Shown: piece after piece, positions 1 through 4,088 of the stretch
Layout of the letters: every line of letters starts with the position of its first letter
Position numbering within the stretch: position 1 is the first letter of the stretch
NCBI GenBank assembly: GCA_019245255.1
Contig: JAFARV010001040.1
Coordinates: 1 to 6,003 of the forward strand
Length of the DNA: 6,003 nt
Reading direction: 5' to 3'
From: Acidobacteriaceae bacterium
GTDB taxonomy: Bacteria; Acidobacteriota; Terriglobia; Bryobacterales; Bryobacteraceae
Notes under the pieces: generated by a model
The model's database searches: none
What the model saw: the letters and a program-made list of their open reading frames with translations, nothing else
What the model was told of the DNA's origin: nothing
Position numbers and translations under genes: made by a program

Positions 1-1330
1 CAACGGCCGCTACGAGCAGACCAGTAACCAGAATGTAGGCCATCATCTGCCGGTAAAAGAACAACTGCATGGCATGGAAGAGCGCCTCACCGACTCCTCC
101 TGCGCCGATAATGCCGACCACGGTGGCGGCACGCACATTCCATTCCAACCGGAACAGCGTATGAACAGCGAGAGTTGGTAACGCCATCGGCAGAAATGCG
201 AAGACCGCGGTAGAGATGCGCGATGCCCCGGTAGCGGAAATGGCGCGAACCGGTTCGGGAGCGATGTTTTCGAAGGACTCCGCAAAGAGGCGGCCGAGGG
301 AACCGGTACTGTGTAAGCCCAATGCGGCGATTCCCGCGGGAGGCCCGAGAATACTGGCTGTGACCAGGATCAATCCCCAGACAACCTCTGGAATAGCACG
401 CAAGCCCTCCAGTAGACGGCGTGCCGCAATGGAAAGCCACACGGGTGCAAGATTACGGGTGGCGCACAGAGACACCGGCACGGCGCCGAGGACCGCGAAC
501 AAAGTTCCGCCAAACGCGATTTCAAGCGTCTGAAATATTAGGGCAGGCAATTGGCGCAAGGCATCGGCCGATAGAGTTGGCGGCGTCATCTTTGCATAAG
601 CTTGCATTGAGTGCTGGAATGCGATCATTCCCGGCCAGTTGTAAACAAGAGCGATTGCCATTAACGGAACGGCGATTGCAAGCAGCGCTGGTTTCTTTTT
701 TACGTATTGCGCGGCCTGGTCCAGTACTGCGATGAGGGCAATCAGCATCAGGATCAGCGTGAAGGTCCGCCGATAATCCAACTCGTCAATGGTGCCGATC
801 AGTTCCACTCCTAATCCGCCACCGCCAACGGCACCTACGATGACGGCGGCGCGCACTGCGCTCTCAAATTCGAAAGCTCCGTAACTAACCAGATCGCTTT
901 GCCGCAGCGGTAGCAGTCCAAACAGCGCGACAGCAATGCGAGTGGCGCCGGTTGCCTCAAGAGCTTGTACCGGACCGCGTGGGGCGCCCCGCAGAAGGTC
1001 GGTGTAGATTTTGCCAATAGCTGCTCCGTAAAAGATCGCGATTGCGATCATGCCCGGTCCAGGGCCGACACCGAACATGACGACACACAGCAGAGCGAGA
1101 ACGATATCTGGAAAGGAGCGGACGACCACCAGTGTGCTGTAAAGAAACCTCCCCGCCGGTAGTCGCGAACCGGCCCAAAGGCCAACCGTGAGACCTGCGG
1201 CAGTGGCGAGGAGCATGCCCGCAGCAGCGATCTCGATGGTTTGGAGGATTGCGGGAAACTCGGCGCGCAGGTAGTGGAGCGACAGATCAGGCGGGAAGAA
1301 TTGACGCAGAAAATGCAGGGCCGGAGTCAC
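1..1330 (-). CDS. phnE: Fused two-domain PhnE-type ABC transporter permease (3' end outside window)
   Basis: This is the inner-membrane channel of a phosphonate/phosphite-type ABC importer. The frame is open from a GTG at 1330 to the left edge, giving 443 codons without a stop. It contains two homologous binding-protein-dependent permease domains, at about residues 24-208 and 262-443, joined by an extra hydrophobic segment near 214-231. Each half has the PhnE-like signature RSFPDIVLALL (71-81) or RAIPEVVWGLIL (311-322). Each also has an EAA coupling loop containing ATGATRI (126-132) or ATGASRI (366-372), which docks on the ATPase. Stand-alone PhnE is about 260-280 residues and works as a dimer, so this fusion should supply both halves of the pore from one chain. 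By analogy with PhnE ends, only a short tail should be missing at the left edge. The GTG start was chosen because it overlaps the phnC stop and the first in-frame ATG (codon 39) lies inside a membrane segment. No strong Shine-Dalgarno is seen, so translational coupling is likely. The family is confident; the substrate is not proven. Confidence 0.9.
   Translation of the reverse strand, partial: MTPALHFLRQFFPPDLSLHYLRAEFPAILQTIEIAAAGMLLATAAGLTVGLWAGSRLPAGRFLYSTLVVVRSFPDIVLALLCVVMFGVGPGPGMIAIAIFYGAAIGKIYTDLLRGAPRGPVQALEATGATRIAVALFGLLPLRQSDLVSYGAFEFESAVRAAVIVGAVGGGGLGVELIGTIDELDYRRTFTLILMLIALIAVLDQAAQYVKKKPALLAIAVPLMAIALVYNWPGMIAFQHSMQAYAKMTPPTLSADALRQLPALIFQTLEIAFGGTLFAVLGAVPVSLCATRNLAPVWLSIAARRLLEGLRAIPEVVWGLILVTASILGPPAGIAALGLHSTGSLGRLFAESFENIAPEPVRAISATGASRISTAVFAFLPMALPTLAVHTLFRLEWNVRAATVVGIIGAGGVGEALFHAMQLFFYRQMMAYILVTGLLVAAV
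1327..1330 (-). other. GTGA stop/start overlap between phnC and phnE
   Basis: The last four bases of phnC read GTGA on the minus strand. TGA ends phnC and GTG starts phnE. No good Shine-Dalgarno precedes this GTG, which suggests reinitiation by ribosomes that have just finished phnC. This overlap also decides the start of phnE. Confidence 0.75.
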
Positions 1331-2055
1331 AGGTTTGCGCCCAATATCAATGTGGCAGGAGCAGTCTCGACTAGCTGACCCCCATGTATCGCGATGATAC
1401 GGCTGAAATAGCGCTCCGCAAGTTCGGGCTGATGGAGGGAACAGATCAACGTGACGTGCGTTTCTTCTGCCAAAACGCTTAGCAACGCGAGGATCTGTTC
1501 GCTGGTTCTGGGGTCGAGCGAAGCTACGGGTTCGTCGGCAAGCAACAAAACAGGCTTCTGCACCAGTGCGCGGGCAATGGCGACACGCTGGTGCTCACCG
1601 CCCGACAGAGTCGAGGTGCGGGCACGCAGCTTGTGTTCGAGTCCGACATGCCGAAGCGCTTCGCGGGCCAGTTCCAGCTCTTCTTTGAGAGGCCAGGCCA
1701 GGAACCGCATGGCACGGAAGAAAGACCAGCGTCCCAGCGCTCCCGCCATGACGTTCTGGTGAACGGAAAGGCCGTCGATCAGATCGTGCCTTTGCGAAAT
1801 CAAACCGATCTGGCTGCGCAGACCACGAAGCGCACGACGGCGAGCTTTCGTGACCTCGACTCCGTTCACGCGCACGCTGCCTGAGGTCACAGGAGTGAAT
1901 CCATTGATGGCTCGCATGAGACTGGTTTTTCCCGAACCGCTTGGACCCAGGATCGCGATTCGCTCAGAACGACTGGCGGTCAGCGACACACGGTCGAGAA
2001 CCCTGTGGCTGCCGTACCGGACTTCGAGATCGCGAATCTCGAGAAGCGAGCTCAC
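1327..2055 (-). CDS. phnC: PhnC-like ABC transporter ATP-binding protein
   Basis: This is the cytoplasmic ATPase of 242 residues that powers the adjacent permease. All nucleotide-binding motifs are intact: Walker A GPSGSGKT (37-44), Q-loop Gln88 in LISQRHDL, signature LSGGEHQRVA (150-159), Walker B LLLADEP (170-176), D-loop ASLD (178-181) and switch His208 in SLHQPELA. The stretch NVMAGALGRWSFFRAM (101-116) resembles the helical-domain segment of PhnC proteins, which commonly read NVLAGRLGRWS. That places it in the PhnC/phosphonate subgroup rather than the general amino-acid or sulfate ATPases. It begins with a GTG that overlaps the phnD stop codon and ends in a GTGA overlap with phnE, so D, C and E form one translationally coupled unit. 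No accessory C-terminal regulatory domain is present, and the length is normal for the family. The substrate (phosphonate, phosphite, phosphate or a related anion) cannot be read from the ATPase. Confidence 0.94.
   Translation of the reverse strand: MSSLLEIRDLEVRYGSHRVLDRVSLTASRSERIAILGPSGSGKTSLMRAINGFTPVTSGSVRVNGVEVTKARRRALRGLRSQIGLISQRHDLIDGLSVHQNVMAGALGRWSFFRAMRFLAWPLKEELELAREALRHVGLEHKLRARTSTLSGGEHQRVAIARALVQKPVLLLADEPVASLDPRTSEQILALLSVLAEETHVTLICSLHQPELAERYFSRIIAIHGGQLVETAPATLILGANL
2052..2055 (-). other. GTGA stop/start overlap between phnD and phnC
   Basis: On the minus strand phnD ends in ATG CTG TGA, and the overlapping GTG of the GTGA string opens phnC. This is the same arrangement as at the phnC/phnE junction. 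Only a weak purine stretch lies upstream, so coupled translation is the simplest explanation for how phnC is started. Confidence 0.75.
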
Positions 2056-2906
2056 AGCATATTCAGCTCAGCAGCGATGCTTCGAATATCGGCGTACTCA
2101 GCATCGCTAGCCCGCTGAAAGTCTTTTCCTCGAAGAATAGCCAGGATTGCGTCATCTTTTCCCTCCCTCAGGGAGAGAAATGAATTGGCGAAGCTCTCGC
2201 GGCGTTTTGCATCGATGTCCTTGCGAGCCACCCACACATAGTCGACGAATGGATGGGACGTATAGAGGATACGGATTCTACCCGCATCTACCTTCCCGTC
2301 CGTCGTCATGGCTTTATAGACCGTTTCATCGAGAGCCCCTGCGTCTACTGCTCCGGCTTCGACCGCCTTCAGAGTGGCGGCATGGCTGCCGCTGTACCGA
2401 AACTTCAAATCACGGTCAACGTCTACGCCAGCCTTTCGCAATTCCTGGTAGGGGATCAGATGGCCGCTGGTGGAATTGATGTCCCCAAACGCGAATCGCT
2501 TGCCTTTCAGATCCGAAAGCTGCTTGAAGGGCGCGCCCGACTGTGTCACGAAGACGGAATGGAAGTGCTTATCGGCCTCGCGCTGAACCAGCGGGATCAC
2601 GCCGTAACTCTGATGCGCCTTGACATATGTGAGCGCACCGAGATAGGCGAAATCCAATGAGCTGTTGCCCAGCCCTTCTACGGTCGCGTTGTAGCTGGTC
2701 GGGATGATAAGGTTGACCGGAATACCGAGCGATTTCGAAAGATAGTCGCGCAAAGGCGCTTTTTCTTCAAGAGAGACCTGCGTTGCACCGGCATCAGGAA
2801 TCATGCCGACGCTGACACCGCTCGCTGCCGAGAGGCGGAAAGCGGCTGCCGCGGCTGAGCCGAGGACGCCATTCAGAAAGGTACGACGCGCGTAGCTGGC
2901 TGGCAT
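2052..2906 (-). CDS. phnD: PhnD/PtxB-like periplasmic oxyanion-binding protein
   Basis: This is the solute-binding component of 284 residues that should capture a phosphonate, phosphite or related anion in the periplasm and deliver it to the fused permease. The N-terminus has a twin-arginine-like signal, ARRTFLNG at 6-13, followed by an Ala-rich hydrophobic stretch to about residue 29, with no lipobox cysteine. The mature part has the PhnD-family landmarks: GMIPDAG near 34-40, YLGALTYVKA (88-97), the anion-binding turn STSGHL (145-150) and GSHAATLKAVEAG (173-185). The STSG turn and His175 fall where known PhnD/PtxB structures place ligands to the phosphorus oxygens; this mapping is by eye. 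The length is closer to PtxB/HtxB (about 285) than to E. coli PhnD (about 340), so phosphite or another small anion is as plausible as an organophosphonate. The ATG at 2906 is preceded by only a weak GAGA 10 bases upstream. The stop overlaps phnC. The family is firm; the ligand is open. Confidence 0.91.
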   Translation of the reverse strand: MPASYARRTFLNGVLGSAAAAAFRLSAASGVSVGMIPDAGATQVSLEEKAPLRDYLSKSLGIPVNLIIPTSYNATVEGLGNSSLDFAYLGALTYVKAHQSYGVIPLVQREADKHFHSVFVTQSGAPFKQLSDLKGKRFAFGDINSTSGHLIPYQELRKAGVDVDRDLKFRYSGSHAATLKAVEAGAVDAGALDETVYKAMTTDGKVDAGRIRILYTSHPFVDYVWVARKDIDAKRRESFANSFLSLREGKDDAILAILRGKDFQRASDAEYADIRSIAAELNML

Positions 2907-2967
2907 ATTAGGACAATCTCTACTATACCGATTGATATTAAGAGAAACTTGTTCTCTGTTAGGTGTC
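2907..2967 (-). promoter_or_regulatory. Possible promoter or leader region upstream of phnD
   Basis: This 61-base gap between the FGE gene and phnD is AT-richer than its surroundings. On the minus strand a TATAGT hexamer (2927 to 2922) is a fair -10 match and lies 15 bases before the phnD ATG. No good -35 box sits at 16-18 bases spacing, and the inverted repeat at 2941-2957 occupies that place. The gap could hold an activator-dependent promoter for phnDCE, for example one under phosphate control, though I see no convincing full PHO box. It could equally be an ordinary gap inside a longer operon. Confidence 0.3.
2941..2957. repeat. Short perfect inverted repeat between the FGE gene and phnD
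   Basis: AGAGAA and TTCTCT form a perfect 6-base inverted repeat around a 5-base centre, starting 10 bases after the FGE stop codon. The arms are AT-rich and no T-tract follows on the minus strand, so it is a poor intrinsic terminator. Its position, 14 bases upstream of the TATAGT hexamer, would suit an operator or a weak RNA hairpin between the two halves of the cluster. It is short enough to arise by chance. Confidence 0.35.
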
Positions 2968-4077
2968 TTAGTTGGTTACCAGCCTGAATCCGACATGCGA
3001 AGCACCGGTTGAGGGATCTCCTTTGCCCCTGCCGCCGGGTCGATAACGAGAGCAATACTGATCCGTGCAGAGGAATGAGCCCCCTTTTTGTACGCGTTTC
3101 GGTACGCCCGGCTCGGACGGATCGTAACTATTGGCGGGTCCCTGGGGATTACGTGCGATACCGCCTTCAGCGGCAAGGGTCTGGTAGTAGTCGGGACGAT
3201 ACCAATCAGAGACCCATTGCCACACGTTTCCGCTCATGTCGCAGAGCCCGTAACTGTTCACCGGGAATGAGCAGACAGGAGCAAGCCCTGTGAAGCCATC
3301 CTCGGCAGTGTTCTTATCCGGGAAATGGCCCTGAAATGTATTGGCCATGTGCTTTCCACCGGGCACCGGGTCATCGCCCCAGACATATGTCTTGCGGTCG
3401 AGCCCGCCGCGCGCCGCGAACTCCCACTCGGCTTCCGTGGGTAGCCGCTTTCCTGCCCACTTGGCATACGCGACGGCATCGTCGTACGCGATCTCAACAA
3501 CGGGTTTATTTTCGGCGCCTTGAATATCGCTGCCGGGCCCTTGCGGATGTCGCCAATTTGCGCCCGGCTGCCAGCGCCACCAATTCAACAGATTATTCAG
3601 CGAAACGGGACCCGCGGGAGCTGTAAACACCGGCGCTCCGGCTTTCAGCATGTCGGGCGACGCTCCCGGATATTGCGCGGGATCAAGCGAACGCTCGGCG
3701 ACTGTGACGTAGCCGGTTGCTTTGACAAATTCGGCGAACTGCGCGTTAGTAACTGTGGCCTTGTCCATCCAAAAGCCGTCGACATAGACCTTGTGAGTGG
3801 GCTTCGCGTCTGGGAAGTTCGCGTCGTCACTGCCCATCCAGAACTCTCCGCCTTTGATCCAGACCATGCCTTTGCGCGACTGGCCCGTGGCGGAGGTGGC
3901 GTCGAGCGCCACCTCTTTGATATGAACCGCATTTCGTAAAGCCGAAACCGGAACCTCGGTGAGGCAACGCTCACCGGCTGCTTGCGTGCCGCTCTGTCCT
4001 GCTCGCAGCGCCGGAGTACAACCACGCGCGAGAACTGCCGCCAACAGCGTGCTTGAAACGAGTACTCGATGATGCAT
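2968..4077 (-). CDS. Exported formylglycine-generating enzyme (FGE/SUMF1 family) with both catalytic cysteines
   Basis: Enzymes of this class oxidise a cysteine in the CxPxR motif of sulfatase-type proteins to formylglycine, using oxygen and copper. The protein has 369 residues. Residues 1-26 look like a signal peptide with a lipobox-like LARGC ending at Cys20; the Arg at -2 makes lipidation uncertain. The FGE-sulfatase domain runs from about 70 to 368. It opens with MVWIKGGEFWMGS (71-83) and includes GKRLPTEAEWEFAARGG (209-225), YGLCDMSGNVWQW (276-288) and the end GFRLV. The stretch KGGSFLCTDQYCSRYR (331-346) carries Cys337 and Cys342 in the C-x4-C spacing of human Cys336/Cys341. This separates true FGE enzymes from the many inactive relatives. 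One departure is Gln287 where the usual motif is GNVWEW. The gene starts 9 bases after the adjacent sulfatase gene, whose product is the likely client. The ATG has a good AGAGG site. Family and likely activity are well supported; periplasmic or membrane-anchored action is inferred from the signal. Confidence 0.92.
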   Translation of the reverse strand: MHHRVLVSSTLLAAVLARGCTPALRAGQSGTQAAGERCLTEVPVSALRNAVHIKEVALDATSATGQSRKGMVWIKGGEFWMGSDDANFPDAKPTHKVYVDGFWMDKATVTNAQFAEFVKATGYVTVAERSLDPAQYPGASPDMLKAGAPVFTAPAGPVSLNNLLNWWRWQPGANWRHPQGPGSDIQGAENKPVVEIAYDDAVAYAKWAGKRLPTEAEWEFAARGGLDRKTYVWGDDPVPGGKHMANTFQGHFPDKNTAEDGFTGLAPVCSFPVNSYGLCDMSGNVWQWVSDWYRPDYYQTLAAEGGIARNPQGPANSYDPSEPGVPKRVQKGGSFLCTDQYCSRYRPGGRGKGDPSTGASHVGFRLVTN

Positions 4078-4083
4078 GCTTGG

Positions 4084-4088
4084 CCTCT
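4084..4088 (-). promoter_or_regulatory. Ribosome binding site of the FGE gene, overlapping the sulfatase stop codon
   Basis: On the minus strand AGAGG lies 6 bases before the ATG at 4077. Its first two bases are shared with the TAG stop codon of the upstream sulfatase (4087-4089). This supports the chosen FGE start and suggests that the hydrolase and its maturase are translated together from one message. Confidence 0.7.

Noticed and set aside
957..1178. Minus-strand short open frame inside phnE
   Set aside because: It is in another frame of the permease gene. The phnE frame runs through here with clear membrane and EAA-loop motifs.
1..1330. A pseudogene, because no long frame bounded by a stop is visible at the left edge
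   Set aside because: The minus-strand frame from GTG 1330 is uninterrupted for 443 codons and simply runs off the window.
2253..2660. A plus-strand open frame of 135 codons opposite phnD
   Set aside because: It lies wholly antisense to a well-conserved binding-protein gene, its product shows no recognisable motif, and it is best explained as a shadow of the phnD codons.
2941..2957. Rho-independent terminator after the FGE gene
   Set aside because: The stem is only 6 bases and AT-rich, and the following minus-strand sequence has no T-tract.
3520..3939. A plus-strand open frame of 139 codons opposite the FGE gene
   Set aside because: It is antisense to the conserved FGE domain and its translation has no family features.
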